This document shows positions 46,881 to 55,626 of a stretch of DNA of 64,000 nucleotides, piece by piece. The translations under genes and the position numbers were made by a program. The stretch's first letter is position 1, and each line of letters starts with the position of its first letter. The stretch spans positions 248,001-312,000 of the forward strand of contig LQXN01000066.1 of the NCBI GenBank assembly GCA_001648575.1. The letters run 5' to 3'. Below the pieces are notes generated by a model. That model did no database searches. It was not told where the DNA came from and worked only from the letters and a program-made list of their open reading frames with translations. Source of the DNA: Sutcliffiella horikoshii DSM 8719. GTDB lineage: Bacteria; Bacillota; Bacilli; Bacillales; Bacillaceae_I.

Positions 46881-47679
46881 ATCTATAATTAAAGAACATT
46901 CCAAAACATTCTACAAGGCGTTCATGCTATTGCCAAAAGAAAAGAAACAGGCAGTCTGGGCTGTATATGCTTTCTGTCGGCAAGTGGATGATATAGTGGA
47001 TGAAGGAACGGACCCTAAAGAGGAGTTATTTGTGTTTAAGCAGTCCTTTGCTGAATTTCTTGACGGTAACTTGCCATCAACCGATCTGATGTGGACTGCG
47101 CTTCAGGATGTATTCCGAAAATATGAAATGGATGTGCAAGCCTTTCATGATATGGTCACTGGCCAGGAAATGGATTTGTATAAGAAACACTATTATACAG
47201 AGGAAGAAGTACTTCATTATTCATACCATGTTGCAAGTACGGTCGGATTGATGTTGCTTCCCATCTTGGCGCCGAATAATAAAGATGCACTGCGAGAGGA
47301 TGCCATTGCACTTGGTCAGGCCATGCAAATAACCAATATCCTACGGGATATCGGGGAAGACCTTGAACGGGGAAGGATTTATTTTCCGATTGAAAAGCTT
47401 GAACAGGCGGGGTATTCTGTTGCTGAGCTCGAGATGCATATAGTGAATGATAAGTTCATTTCGGTTTGGGAGGACATGGCTGAAGAGGCGGAGAAATTAT
47501 ATGACCAGGCGATGAGTTCCCTTGACCTTTATCCCCTTCATTCCAGGACACCCGTAAAGGGAGCGGCATATTTGTATCGTGCAATTCTTGGGTCGATCAG
47601 AAAGAAAGGTTACTCGGTCTTTAAAACAAAGCATTATGTTAGTAGTGAAGAAAAGCGGGAGATTATTTCGCAAATATAG
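46846..47679 (+). CDS. crtM: CrtM-type 4,4'-diapophytoene (dehydrosqualene) synthase
   Basis: 277 residues. Trans-isoprenyl synthase with both Mg-binding aspartate motifs: DDIVD (48-52) and DIGED (168-172). It condenses two farnesyl diphosphates to a C30 precursor. In B. subtilis the related gene yisP follows asnO, so this gene occupies the yisP place but keeps both aspartate motifs. Confidence 0.9.
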   Translation: MTDLMKAYQHCESIIKEHSKTFYKAFMLLPKEKKQAVWAVYAFCRQVDDIVDEGTDPKEELFVFKQSFAEFLDGNLPSTDLMWTALQDVFRKYEMDVQAFHDMVTGQEMDLYKKHYYTEEEVLHYSYHVASTVGLMLLPILAPNNKDALREDAIALGQAMQITNILRDIGEDLERGRIYFPIEKLEQAGYSVAELEMHIVNDKFISVWEDMAEEAEKLYDQAMSSLDLYPLHSRTPVKGAAYLYRAILGSIRKKGYSVFKTKHYVSSEEKREIISQI

Positions 47680-47717
47680 AAAATCACCACGGTGGATGTA
47701 CACTGTGGTGATTTTTT
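47680..47717. terminator. Terminator between the converging crt operons
   Basis: AAAATCACCAC pairs with GTGGTGATTTT (14-base loop), T run after; A run before, so it may serve both strands. Confidence 0.9.
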
Positions 47718-47773
47718 GATGTGAGGGGTATCATTTTCTAGCGCTGGCGTACGCGCCCTTTCCATTAATGCAC

Positions 47774-49246
47774 TCAAATTTTATAGCTGTTTGCAATGAC
47801 TTTACCTACATTCAACCCTGATAGGGTGACCATCGGGGAGCCTCCGCCAGGGTGGGTGGAGCCGCCCACAAAGTAAAGGTTTGCGATATCGGCAGATTTG
47901 TTTCTTGGGCGGAAGAAGGCATCCATTTTACGGTTGGAAGCCACTCCGTATAGTGCGCCTTTAAAGGCGCCGAACATCGATTGAATATCGCTTGGGGAGA
48001 TGACCTTATCAACTAAGACATCTTCCTTAAGAGACAGGCCCTTTTCAGTCAAGGAATTGTATATCAGCTCTTTATAAGTTTCAGACCCCATGGAAGATTC
48101 CCCTCCGGTTGCTGGAGCATTCACCAAAATAAATAGATTATCCCCGTTAGGGCTTTTTTCTTTTTCAGTAAAAGAAGAGTTACTGAGATAGATGGTGGGG
48201 TCCTTTGCATATTGCCTGTCCTCAAACAAACTCTTAAATTCCATTTGGTAATCTTTTGAAAAGAAAACAGTGTGGTGGAGAAGCTTTGAATGCCTTTTGT
48301 TCATCTCGGCAAGAACAACATATGCTGATATTGATGGTTCATAACCAGCTGCTTTTTTATCGGTAAAGTGTGGCCTGTCCACTTCATTGACAAGCTCTGG
48401 GTATGCAACCAACAGGTCTGCGTTCATGACAATTATGTCTGCCATATACCGCTCGCCGTCTTCGGTTGAAACGGACACGGCCTGCTTGTTTTTTACTTCA
48501 ATACTCGTAACCTTGCAGTTTGTTCTTATGGATACACCTATCTTTTTGGCAACCTCTTCAAAACCTGTTGCGATATTCGTATTCCCGCCTTTTGTATAGT
48601 AAACACCATCCACAAGTTCCAAATATGCGATTAACCCAAAAGTCGCTGGTGAGACATAGGGAGATGATCCAATATAGGTTGCATAACGGTCCAAAGCCTG
48701 AATGACAAAAGGATTGTTGAAAAATTTTCGGTGTAAGCTGTGTAATGATTGCAAAGGACGTACTTTGCTGAAGGAAAAGCCCAGCGCAGGTGATAAATAA
48801 TCAGAAGTGGACGTAAAGGTCCTGCGGAAAAACTGTGCCTCTCCCAGCCTGTATAATCTAGTAACCTCTTTTAGGAAAGCTTCGTAGTTCTTTGCACTGG
48901 TTGGGTCTAAAATTGCAAGTTGTTCCTTCATCTTTTCTTTTTCGGAACTGAAGTCGAGAATTGTCCCATCAGGAAAATAATTTCTTGTATGGTTAGGAAG
49001 TTTCATAAAGCTAAAATAGTCTTCTGGATCTTCGCCTGTTTGTGAAATGACCTCTTTAAAAACATCTGGCATGGTAATGGTATTTGGCCCAAAATCGAAA
49101 GATGCCTGTCCTAATTGAACGGGCATCAGTTTGCCGCCTAAATGTTTATTTTTTTCGAGTAAGGTTACGTCAAAACCGTTAGAGGCAAGGGTAATGGCAG
49201 CTGAAAGCCCACCAAGGCCTCCACCAATGACAATCACTTTTTTCAT
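47774..49246 (-). CDS. crtP: CrtP-type diapolycopene oxidase (CrtNb)
   Basis: 490 residues. FAD motif VIGGGLGGLSAAITL, GGKLMPVQLGQASFDFGPNT, YIGSSPYVSPA and C-terminal LYFVGGSTHPGGGSPMVTLSG. These follow Staphylococcus CrtP, which oxidises the terminal methyl group of the C30 carotenoid to an aldehyde/acid. Last gene of the minus-strand crt operon; overlaps the glycosyltransferase by 4 bases. Confidence 0.85.
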   Translation of the reverse strand: MKKVIVIGGGLGGLSAAITLASNGFDVTLLEKNKHLGGKLMPVQLGQASFDFGPNTITMPDVFKEVISQTGEDPEDYFSFMKLPNHTRNYFPDGTILDFSSEKEKMKEQLAILDPTSAKNYEAFLKEVTRLYRLGEAQFFRRTFTSTSDYLSPALGFSFSKVRPLQSLHSLHRKFFNNPFVIQALDRYATYIGSSPYVSPATFGLIAYLELVDGVYYTKGGNTNIATGFEEVAKKIGVSIRTNCKVTSIEVKNKQAVSVSTEDGERYMADIIVMNADLLVAYPELVNEVDRPHFTDKKAAGYEPSISAYVVLAEMNKRHSKLLHHTVFFSKDYQMEFKSLFEDRQYAKDPTIYLSNSSFTEKEKSPNGDNLFILVNAPATGGESSMGSETYKELIYNSLTEKGLSLKEDVLVDKVISPSDIQSMFGAFKGALYGVASNRKMDAFFRPRNKSADIANLYFVGGSTHPGGGSPMVTLSGLNVGKVIANSYKI

Positions 49247-50352
49247 TTATAGGCACGCCCCTTCCAGATATAATGTTGATTCTTCAAAGACTTCCACATG
49301 GAAGCGTGCATGATGACAAGGAAAGCAAGGGCGCTAAGGGGCATAAACAAAAATAGGTATGAAGCTTGCCCCGTCTTCAAGTCAATATAAAGTTTTTGCG
49401 CCCAGACAAGCAAAAGGGGCACGAGGAACCATATCCCGTAAAAGGGGGTCAAAAAGGCTAAAATGAGAGGAAGTACATATAACAAACTGTAATAGATGGT
49501 TAAAAAAGTGACCATAATAGGGGATTTCCCTATTCCAATGTAGATATTTTTCAAAAACCCATTCCAGACCTCTGCATTGGTTTCATACATGTGACAGGTG
49601 ACAAAAGGGGTCGCATTAATCAATTTCACTTTGAAACCGTGCTCCTTCATGACTCTTGCTAAATGAACATCCTCCACGATACTGGATTTTACGGCAACGT
49701 GTCCATCCACAAAATCATAGGCACTTCGCTCAAAAAACATAAAAGCTCCATGTGCAGCACTTGCTGGTTTGAAGGAGCTGTAATTGGCCAAGGCTAATGG
49801 GAGGTGAAGCCAGATGACAAAATGCTGCATCGGTACCAACAATTTACTTAACCATGATGTTATCGGAAAATGGGGGAAACCAGTGACAAGACCTACATTT
49901 TCATCCTTAAAAAAAGGCAGCATGCTTTCAATGGTGTTCTCCTTTAAACGGGCATCCGCATCAAGGAAAAGAAAATAGTCTCCATTTGCGGCATGAGAGA
50001 GTTGATGGCAAGCGTGTACTTTACCTGCCCATCCTTTTTTCAAAGGGGCACCCTGGATAAGGGAGAAGCGACTGTCCATTTTTGTTAGCTCCAGCGCCTT
50101 GGAGTAAGTTTCGTCAGAGGAATGGTCATCCAGCAGAACGATCTCCAGGTTCGGAAAGGTGAGATGTTTCAAGTTTTCAATAAGTGGTTGAACGTTGCGC
50201 TCTTCATCACGCATCGGAATGAGAATGGAAACAAGAGGAGTTGGTGAAAGTTTGGATGGATTTTGGTAGCTTGGGTAGAATTGACCATTGATGACAATCC
50301 AAAGGAAAGAAACGGCCAGGGTGGCAGAAAGCAGATAGATGAATAATTCCAT
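49243..50352 (-). CDS. crtQ: CrtQ-type membrane glycosyltransferase (GT2)
   Basis: 369 residues. N-terminal helix, then GT2 domain (PLVSILIPMRDEERNV, LDDHSSDET, FLDADARL, VEDVHLARVMKEHG) and three C-terminal helices. In staphyloxanthin synthesis CrtQ glucosylates the carotenoid acid. ATG after GGAGGAAACC. Confidence 0.87.
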   Translation of the reverse strand: MELFIYLLSATLAVSFLWIVINGQFYPSYQNPSKLSPTPLVSILIPMRDEERNVQPLIENLKHLTFPNLEIVLLDDHSSDETYSKALELTKMDSRFSLIQGAPLKKGWAGKVHACHQLSHAANGDYFLFLDADARLKENTIESMLPFFKDENVGLVTGFPHFPITSWLSKLLVPMQHFVIWLHLPLALANYSSFKPASAAHGAFMFFERSAYDFVDGHVAVKSSIVEDVHLARVMKEHGFKVKLINATPFVTCHMYETNAEVWNGFLKNIYIGIGKSPIMVTFLTIYYSLLYVLPLILAFLTPFYGIWFLVPLLLVWAQKLYIDLKTGQASYLFLFMPLSALAFLVIMHASMWKSLKNQHYIWKGRAYK

Positions 50353-50376
50353 AACGGTTTCCTCCTTTGTGGTTTA

Positions 50377-51042
50377 TTATAGTAAGGGACTGTAGCTAGC
50401 AGTATTTTGGTCTATCACGTCCTGTTTCAGCCTATCAAGAAGATTCGTATAATGGTCTTCTAGATTTTGATTCTTTTCTTTAGATGAAGTCCCTTCAAGC
50501 TGGGAATAAAAAATAGGCTTACTGAGCTTAATGTATACTTCAGGTTTCCTCTCACCTGTAAACGAATAATACAGACAAACGGGGATGATTGGAATATCGG
50601 TGTTCTTCACGATATGAACAGCTCCTGGCAGGAATGCAAGCGGGCGGATTTCGAGGTGGCGTTCATCACCTTGAGGAAAAAGCCACAAAGTTTTTCCGTC
50701 TTTCAATCTATCCTTCGCATAATTCATGGAGCGGATGATATCCTTTGGATTCTCCCTATTCACCGAGAATCCCCCTATTTTACGGAAAAAAGGGAATTCT
50801 TTGATGCCTTTCTCGTGCATCATGACATAGCTCTCCTGTTTAATTACAAGCTGATTCAAATGGAAAACGACCAGCGCATCCCACCATGTGCTATGGTTGA
50901 CGATGAATAAAGCAGGGGAGCCTACCAAGGAAACACTTTCTTCCGCTGCAATATGTATCCCTCTGAAATGGAACCGTAGAAAGTGCTTGTTGAATTGATG
51001 AAAAAAGAAGTCAAACCGTTTGCTTTTTTTTGCTGGAATCAT
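50377..51042 (-). CDS. PlsC-type acyltransferase (CrtO-like role)
   Basis: 221 residues. HX4D acyltransferase motif NHSTWWDAL, then FPQGDERH and a VCLYYS strand, as in 1-acylglycerol-phosphate acyltransferases. Within this operon it likely esterifies the sugar of the glycosylated carotenoid with a fatty acid, the job CrtO does in Staphylococcus; sequence type differs from CrtO, so the assignment is by context. Confidence 0.82.
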   Translation of the reverse strand: MIPAKKSKRFDFFFHQFNKHFLRFHFRGIHIAAEESVSLVGSPALFIVNHSTWWDALVVFHLNQLVIKQESYVMMHEKGIKEFPFFRKIGGFSVNRENPKDIIRSMNYAKDRLKDGKTLWLFPQGDERHLEIRPLAFLPGAVHIVKNTDIPIIPVCLYYSFTGERKPEVYIKLSKPIFYSQLEGTSSKEKNQNLEDHYTNLLDRLKQDVIDQNTASYSPLL

Positions 51043-51802
51043 GCGCGAGCTCCTTTGAATTGAGAGTAGCCCAATATAATATAAGGGTAGGGATAATCGT
51101 TACGGTCAAAGCCAAATATAGCTTAGCTGATAAAGCTATCATACAAAACATGGCAATCATCAGGCCATATAATAGGTACATATTCTTTTCCCAATAAGCA
51201 TTTTCCTTTGAAGTAACGTCTTTTGAAAAATATAATATAAACAGATGGAATAATAACGACAACCCAAACCAACTATAGAAGTTGAACATCGGAATATCAT
51301 AATAGATGCTGGTGCCTTCCCATATCCAATATTCCTTTGCAAGAAAAGCTACGGGATCAATGATTAAGTCCAGTACAACTGTTGCAAATGCAGCAAGTAT
51401 CGCTTTTATGATCAGGGGTGCATGAGGGATTGCCCTCAGTGCTATCACATGAGATGTCGAAATGACCAATACCCAAGCGAAACCTATTGTGATGGGGACG
51501 TCAAAAAGCTTTGGGCCAAAATAGGAATTATAGTAATAGTCGCCAAAAAGGAAGCCGTATTTCACACCGTAATGTTCAGCAGCCATGGAAACGGTGAAGA
51601 CAATAGCTGTAAAGAGAGCACCGATGACACGGTAGTTTTTTATAAAGTAAATCGCCCCAAGAGTTCCGGCTGTAACAAGAAACACGACATTTGCCCATTC
51701 CAGCCATGGTGGCAGGAGGTCAAACGTCAGCAGTACGACACCGCATATGTACCAAATAATGAAGAATTTAAAAATCATTTTTTCCCATCTGCCAGTAGTC
51801 AT
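51011..51802 (-). CDS. CruF-like carotenoid biosynthesis membrane protein (DUF422)
   Basis: 263 residues from the ATG at 51802 (RBS AGAGGTG). About seven hydrophobic helices; HYGVKYGFLFGDYYYNSYFG and the acidic DLIIDPVAFLAKEYWIW are DUF422 features. Characterised relatives hydrate a terminal double bond of carotenoids (1,2-hydratase CruF, bisanhydrobacterioruberin hydratase). First gene of the minus-strand crt operon; the 3' end overlaps the acyltransferase by 32 bases. Confidence 0.82.
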   Translation of the reverse strand: MTTGRWEKMIFKFFIIWYICGVVLLTFDLLPPWLEWANVVFLVTAGTLGAIYFIKNYRVIGALFTAIVFTVSMAAEHYGVKYGFLFGDYYYNSYFGPKLFDVPITIGFAWVLVISTSHVIALRAIPHAPLIIKAILAAFATVVLDLIIDPVAFLAKEYWIWEGTSIYYDIPMFNFYSWFGLSLLFHLFILYFSKDVTSKENAYWEKNMYLLYGLMIAMFCMIALSAKLYLALTVTIIPTLILYWATLNSKELAHDSSKKKQTV

Positions 51803-51866
51803 GTTAATCACCTCTAGGTGGAATTATACCATTATAGTTAAATGATTGTATAGGTTTTGTATATGT

Positions 51867-51907
51867 AAAAAAGCGATCCGATGGGCTCAGCCATGGATCG
51901 CTTTTTT
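51867..51907 (-). terminator. Terminator after amtB
   Basis: AAAAAAGCGATCC pairs with GGATCGCTTTTTT (15-base loop); T run on the minus strand. Confidence 0.9.
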
Positions 51908-51945
51908 CCTATATCCATTATGGACACGGGTGAATGGGTTTAAAC

Positions 51946-53319
51946 TTAATTTGCTTCCGCTTTTTTTGAAGGGCTTTCTAGGTTGTTGAGTCGGTGGACA
52001 AGTCCGGTTCCGAATTCAGGTGCAGAGCTGTTATCGGAGAATACAGACTCTCTTAATTCGTAGGCTGCAGAACCATGTTCTACAAAATCGAGACCTGAAA
52101 TCTCTTCTTCCTTTGTTACACGGATGGTAGTGAATCTGGTGACAATGAAAAGGAATGTGCTGACAGCAGCTACTGTCCATGCTGAAACTGCTAGCACCCC
52201 AATCGCTTGCACGCCAAGTTGAGTGATGCCGCCACCGTAAAATAACCCTGTTGAAGTAGAGAATAAACCAACGGCAAGTGTACCCCAGATTCCACAGACA
52301 CCGTGAACTGCTATTGCTCCTACCGGGTCGTCAAGTTTCACTTTTCTATCAATGAATGTAACTGCTTCTACAAGAAGAACTCCTGCAATGAGACCGATAA
52401 TAATGGCACCAAAAGGTGATACGTCCCCTGTACCAGCTGTTATGCCGACCAACCCTGCCAAAGCGCCATTGAGTGTTAATGATGCATCAACTCTTTTGAA
52501 CCGTATATTCGTGTAAAATGCAGATGCCAATACTCCTCCTGAAGCAGATAACAAAGTGGTCGTAATCACATGAGGGATAAGCGACGGATCTGCTGCCAAT
52601 GTACTTCCGCCGTTGAATCCAAACCACCCAAACCATAAGATGAATACTCCAAGAGCACCTAATGGAATGTTGTGGCCGGCAATAACATTGACTTTCCCCT
52701 TTGAGTATTTTCCAAGACGCGCACCCAAGAACTTAACAGCAACCACTGCCCCGAGAGCGCCTGTGAGATGAACAACAGTCGAACCGGCAAAATCAGTGAA
52801 ACCGAGTTCAGCTAACCAACCGTCTCCCCAAACCCAATGTCCGACAATCGGATAAATGACTGCGGTCATGGCAACCGTCAACAAAATATAACTGGAAAGC
52901 TTCATGCGTTCAGCGACTGCACCTGAGATGATTGTGGCACAGGTTGCAGCGAACATTGCCTGGAATACGAAGAAACCGATTTGATCCTCATGGCCAGTTA
53001 AGAAAAATCCGTCCATCCCGGTAAAGCCTGCAATGGAACTCCCGAACATGAGCGCATAACCTAGTGCCAAATATAGGATGGCGGCAGTAGAAATGGTCAA
53101 GAAGTTTTTCATTAAGATATTGAGGGCGTTCTTTGATCGTGTAAAACCTGATTCCACCATCGCGAACCCTGCATGCATGAAAAATACTAAAAGTGCTGCA
53201 ACCATAATCCAAACCATATCAAGGGATACACTTAAACCTTCAACTGTAGGTGCTTGGGCATGTGCTGTGGAACTCACTAGTAATCCACCGGTGACAAGTA
53301 ATCCAATTTTTTTCTTCAA
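51946..53319 (-). CDS. amtB: Ammonium transporter AmtB
   Basis: 457 residues: signal-like N-terminus, 11 helices, ammonium-channel motifs (GHWVWG, STVVHLTGALGAVVAVKF, HNIPLGALGVFILWFGWFGFN). Longer C-tail than the B. subtilis protein. It follows glnK by 25 bases; the PII protein blocks the channel when nitrogen is ample. In B. subtilis the gene order is the reverse (nrgA-nrgB). Confidence 0.95.
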   Translation of the reverse strand: MKKKIGLLVTGGLLVSSTAHAQAPTVEGLSVSLDMVWIMVAALLVFFMHAGFAMVESGFTRSKNALNILMKNFLTISTAAILYLALGYALMFGSSIAGFTGMDGFFLTGHEDQIGFFVFQAMFAATCATIISGAVAERMKLSSYILLTVAMTAVIYPIVGHWVWGDGWLAELGFTDFAGSTVVHLTGALGAVVAVKFLGARLGKYSKGKVNVIAGHNIPLGALGVFILWFGWFGFNGGSTLAADPSLIPHVITTTLLSASGGVLASAFYTNIRFKRVDASLTLNGALAGLVGITAGTGDVSPFGAIIIGLIAGVLLVEAVTFIDRKVKLDDPVGAIAVHGVCGIWGTLAVGLFSTSTGLFYGGGITQLGVQAIGVLAVSAWTVAAVSTFLFIVTRFTTIRVTKEEEISGLDFVEHGSAAYELRESVFSDNSSAPEFGTGLVHRLNNLESPSKKAEAN

Positions 53320-53344
53320 TTATTATCATCCTTTCTATTATTGG

Positions 53345-53686
53345 TTAAATAATGGCGAGCTTTCCGCTTTCACCAGTTCGGATCCGGATGGCATCTTCAA
53401 TCGGATAGATAAAGATTTTTCCGTCCCCGACGGTGTTGCTTGAACAGATTTCTTGAATAATCTGTACAATTTCATCCACAAACTCACTTTCAACCACCAT
53501 TTCTACTTTTACTTTCGGAAGCAGTTTAATTTCGAATGTATTTCCTCTGAATAAACCTTGTTGTCCTTTCTGCTGACCGCATCCCGCGACTTCGGATACA
53601 GTGAGACCGTTGATTCCGACTTCTTCCAGTTTTTCGCGAAGAGCTCGGAATGTTTCCGGCCTGACGATGGCTTCTACTTTTTTCAT
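53345..53686 (-). CDS. glnK: PII signal protein GlnK
   Basis: 113 residues, standard PII length; VEMVVESEFVDEIVQIIQ and VGDGKIFIYPIEDAIRIRTGE are the conserved B- and C-loop segments. In the T-loop both Tyr46 and Tyr51 of the E. coli proteins are Phe (LFRGNTF), so uridylylation is impossible and control must be by 2-oxoglutarate and nucleotide alone. Confidence 0.95.
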   Translation of the reverse strand: MKKVEAIVRPETFRALREKLEEVGINGLTVSEVAGCGQQKGQQGLFRGNTFEIKLLPKVKVEMVVESEFVDEIVQIIQEICSSNTVGDGKIFIYPIEDAIRIRTGESGKLAII

Positions 53687-53708
53687 CGATACATCTCCTT
53701 TATCTTTG

Positions 53709-53725
53709 TGTTATATTTCCTAACA
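53709..53725. promoter_or_regulatory. GlnR/TnrA-type box inside the glnK leader
   Basis: TGTTATATTTCCTAACA fits TGTNA-N7-TNACA exactly. It lies about 20 bases downstream of the predicted start of transcription and 22 bases before the glnK codon, where binding would repress. Confidence 0.6.
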
Positions 53726-53743
53726 TCTGTAGTTATGTTTTAT

Positions 53744-53772
53744 ATCATATTTCATATTTAGATGACTTGCAA
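53744..53772 (-). promoter_or_regulatory. Promoter of glnK-amtB
   Basis: Minus-strand TTGCAA (53767-53772), 17 bp, TATGAT (53744-53749). Confidence 0.6.
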
Positions 53773-53795
53773 TAGGAATTATCGAAAAATTCAGT

Positions 53796-53809
53796 CGAAA
53801 GCGCTTACT
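53796..53809. promoter_or_regulatory. cre-like site upstream of glnK
   Basis: CGAAAGCGCTTACT matches 13 of 14 positions of the CcpA consensus TGWAARCGYTWNCW. About 25 bp upstream of the -35. Confidence 0.45.
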
Positions 53810-53813
53810 AGTT

Positions 53814-53830
53814 TGTAAGGAAATCTTACA
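53814..53830. promoter_or_regulatory. GlnR/TnrA-type box upstream of the glnK promoter
   Basis: TGTAAGGAAATCTTACA is a near-perfect palindrome fitting TGTNA-N7-TNACA, about 40 bp upstream of the -35. Confidence 0.62.
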
Positions 53831-53861
53831 TCTTGTCATTAAGAAATGCGTATATATAAAA

Positions 53862-53884
53862 AAGAACCCTCAGAGAGAGTTCTT
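53862..53884 (-). terminator. MATE-gene terminator, distal duplicate flanking repeat copy C
   Basis: 23-base palindrome (AAGAAC...GTTCTT, one mismatch) with T residues following on the minus strand. Identical in all 23 bases to 54095-54117. Confidence 0.88.
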
Positions 53885-54094
53885 CAGACTGTTGACAAAC
53901 TAAAAATAGTTAAGTTGTCTGTTGGAACAGTTGATCTTTGTTCCAGGCGCTTCGCTTTCCTGCGGGCGGTCCGTAAGCCTCCTCGGCTTACGCCTGCGGG
54001 GTCTTACATGTCCCTTCCTCCCGCGGGAGTCTTCGCGCCTTCCACTGCAATCAACTAGGGATTTTTATCATATTTGAACTTTGTCTATACACTG
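53885..54094 (+). repeat. 210-bp dispersed repeat, copy C
   Basis: Begins CAGACTGTTGACAAAC and ends CTTTGTCTATACACTG. Same length and layout as copies A and B, flanked by identical 23-base hairpins. It lies between the MATE gene and its terminator, in the 468-base gap shared with the glnK control region. Confidence 0.88.
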
Positions 54095-54117
54095 AAGAAC
54101 CCTCAGAGAGAGTTCTT
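54095..54117 (-). terminator. MATE-gene hairpin, proximal duplicate flanking repeat copy C
   Basis: Identical to 53862-53884, but here the minus-strand sequence after the hairpin is the repeat element, not T residues, so it is the weaker terminator of the pair. Confidence 0.85.
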
Positions 54118-54154
54118 AGTGTGTAGGAAAAATAATAAAACGTCTTTTGAATTT

Positions 54155-55507
54155 TTAGGATGCTTGCTTTTGAACAAAAGATTTATTTACCCAAACACGG
54201 GATTTCCAACGGAACAACATGAGGATACCTCTCAGCCATTCATCCAATATCATGGCAATCCAAACACCGACTAACCCGAATCCGAAATGAATGCCTAAAA
54301 TATAGGAAACAGTAACGCTCACACCCCACATGGAACAAATGCCAATATAAACGGGGAACTTAACATCACCTGCAGCTCGTAAGGCATTGATGACTACAAG
54401 GTTGAATGAACGCCCTGGTTCAAGGATGACTGTAAAAAGAATCAAGGTTCCACCTAATGCGATAATATCAGGATTTGATGTGAAGAAACCCAATAAAGTA
54501 TCAGAGAAAATGGCAAAAGGTATAGCAGTCGCAACAGAAATCAATATTGCCAGTCTCAAACTTTTTAGGCAGCGTTTATAGGCTTCCTCGACCTGCCCTG
54601 CGCCAATCTGATGCCCGATCATGATCTGGGTCCCTTGGCTGATTGCCAGACTGAAAAGGAATATGAACATCATCAGGCTCTGAGTATAGACTTTGGTAGT
54701 CAATGCTTCTGTGCCCATCATGACGATGAAGTAGGTGATAACGATCTGGGAAGTGTTATAGGATAGATGTTCACCAGCAGATGGGACACCGATTTTCAAT
54801 AAGTTTTTCAAGTGTTCGATAGGTAAGCGGAACATTCTATTGAAAGGCAATGGCTCCTCGATTCTTTTAAATAGTAATATGGTGATTACAATTAAACCCA
54901 AAGAGCGGCTAAAGACTGTTGAAATTGCCACGCCATCAACACCAAGAACTGGAATGCCGAATGGTCCAAAGATGAAAAGGTAGTTTCCGATTACATTGAT
55001 GATATTCATTCCGATGGTGACATACATGGCATCCCTGGTGAAGCCGTAACTTCTGATGGTAGCACCGATTGTGATCACCAAGGCTTGGATAAAGGAGAAT
55101 ACTCCAACCACCTTTAAATAAGAATCCGCCTCTGAAAGTAGCTCGGGGGGGAGGTCCATCATTAATAATAGTCTTGAGCTAAATAAGAAAACGATAATAC
55201 TGATGGCTACGCTGAATAGCAGGTTGGCACCAATAGATACGACGGTCACTTCTGCCGCAAGCCCCCTATTCTTGGCTCCAAGGTATTGCGCGACCAGAAT
55301 GGAGGTACCGGTGGCTATAAAGCCGAACATGACTATCAGCATGAACAATATCTGATTTGCAACTCCGACGGCTGCCACAGAATCATCGGAGTACTGGCTC
55401 AGCATCAGAATATCCGCGTTGCCCATCAGCATGTGCAAGAGAACTTCTATGAATATAGGCCATGTTAAGGCGAAAAGTGTCAATTTTTTTGTATTTGTTT
55501 CTTTCAT
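54155..55507 (-). CDS. MATE-family multidrug exporter
   Basis: 450 residues, 12 helices in two similar halves (first begins TWPIFIEVLLHMLMGNADILMLSQYSDD). The pattern is NorM/YeeO-like; cation-driven drug or metabolite export. Single-gene unit; divergent from the AraC-type regulator. Confidence 0.88.
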   Translation of the reverse strand: MKETNTKKLTLFALTWPIFIEVLLHMLMGNADILMLSQYSDDSVAAVGVANQILFMLIVMFGFIATGTSILVAQYLGAKNRGLAAEVTVVSIGANLLFSVAISIIVFLFSSRLLLMMDLPPELLSEADSYLKVVGVFSFIQALVITIGATIRSYGFTRDAMYVTIGMNIINVIGNYLFIFGPFGIPVLGVDGVAISTVFSRSLGLIVITILLFKRIEEPLPFNRMFRLPIEHLKNLLKIGVPSAGEHLSYNTSQIVITYFIVMMGTEALTTKVYTQSLMMFIFLFSLAISQGTQIMIGHQIGAGQVEEAYKRCLKSLRLAILISVATAIPFAIFSDTLLGFFTSNPDIIALGGTLILFTVILEPGRSFNLVVINALRAAGDVKFPVYIGICSMWGVSVTVSYILGIHFGFGLVGVWIAMILDEWLRGILMLFRWKSRVWVNKSFVQKQAS

Positions 55508-55626
55508 GTTGTTACTCCTTTTGATGAATCCGACATTTTACCATTTCCCAGTTTAAACGCATTTCATTATAATAGAAAGAGATGATTTCGATACTTATTG
55601 GAATATAACGACTTGAGGTGTAAAGA

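Noticed and set aside
53846-54058. Open frames with a shared peptide (VGTVDL...RAVRKPPRL) at 43485, 53846 and 56528, and reverse versions near 19091-19461
   Set aside because: They are translations of the 210-bp repeat in one frame. No ribosome sites, and the frames break at different points in each copy.
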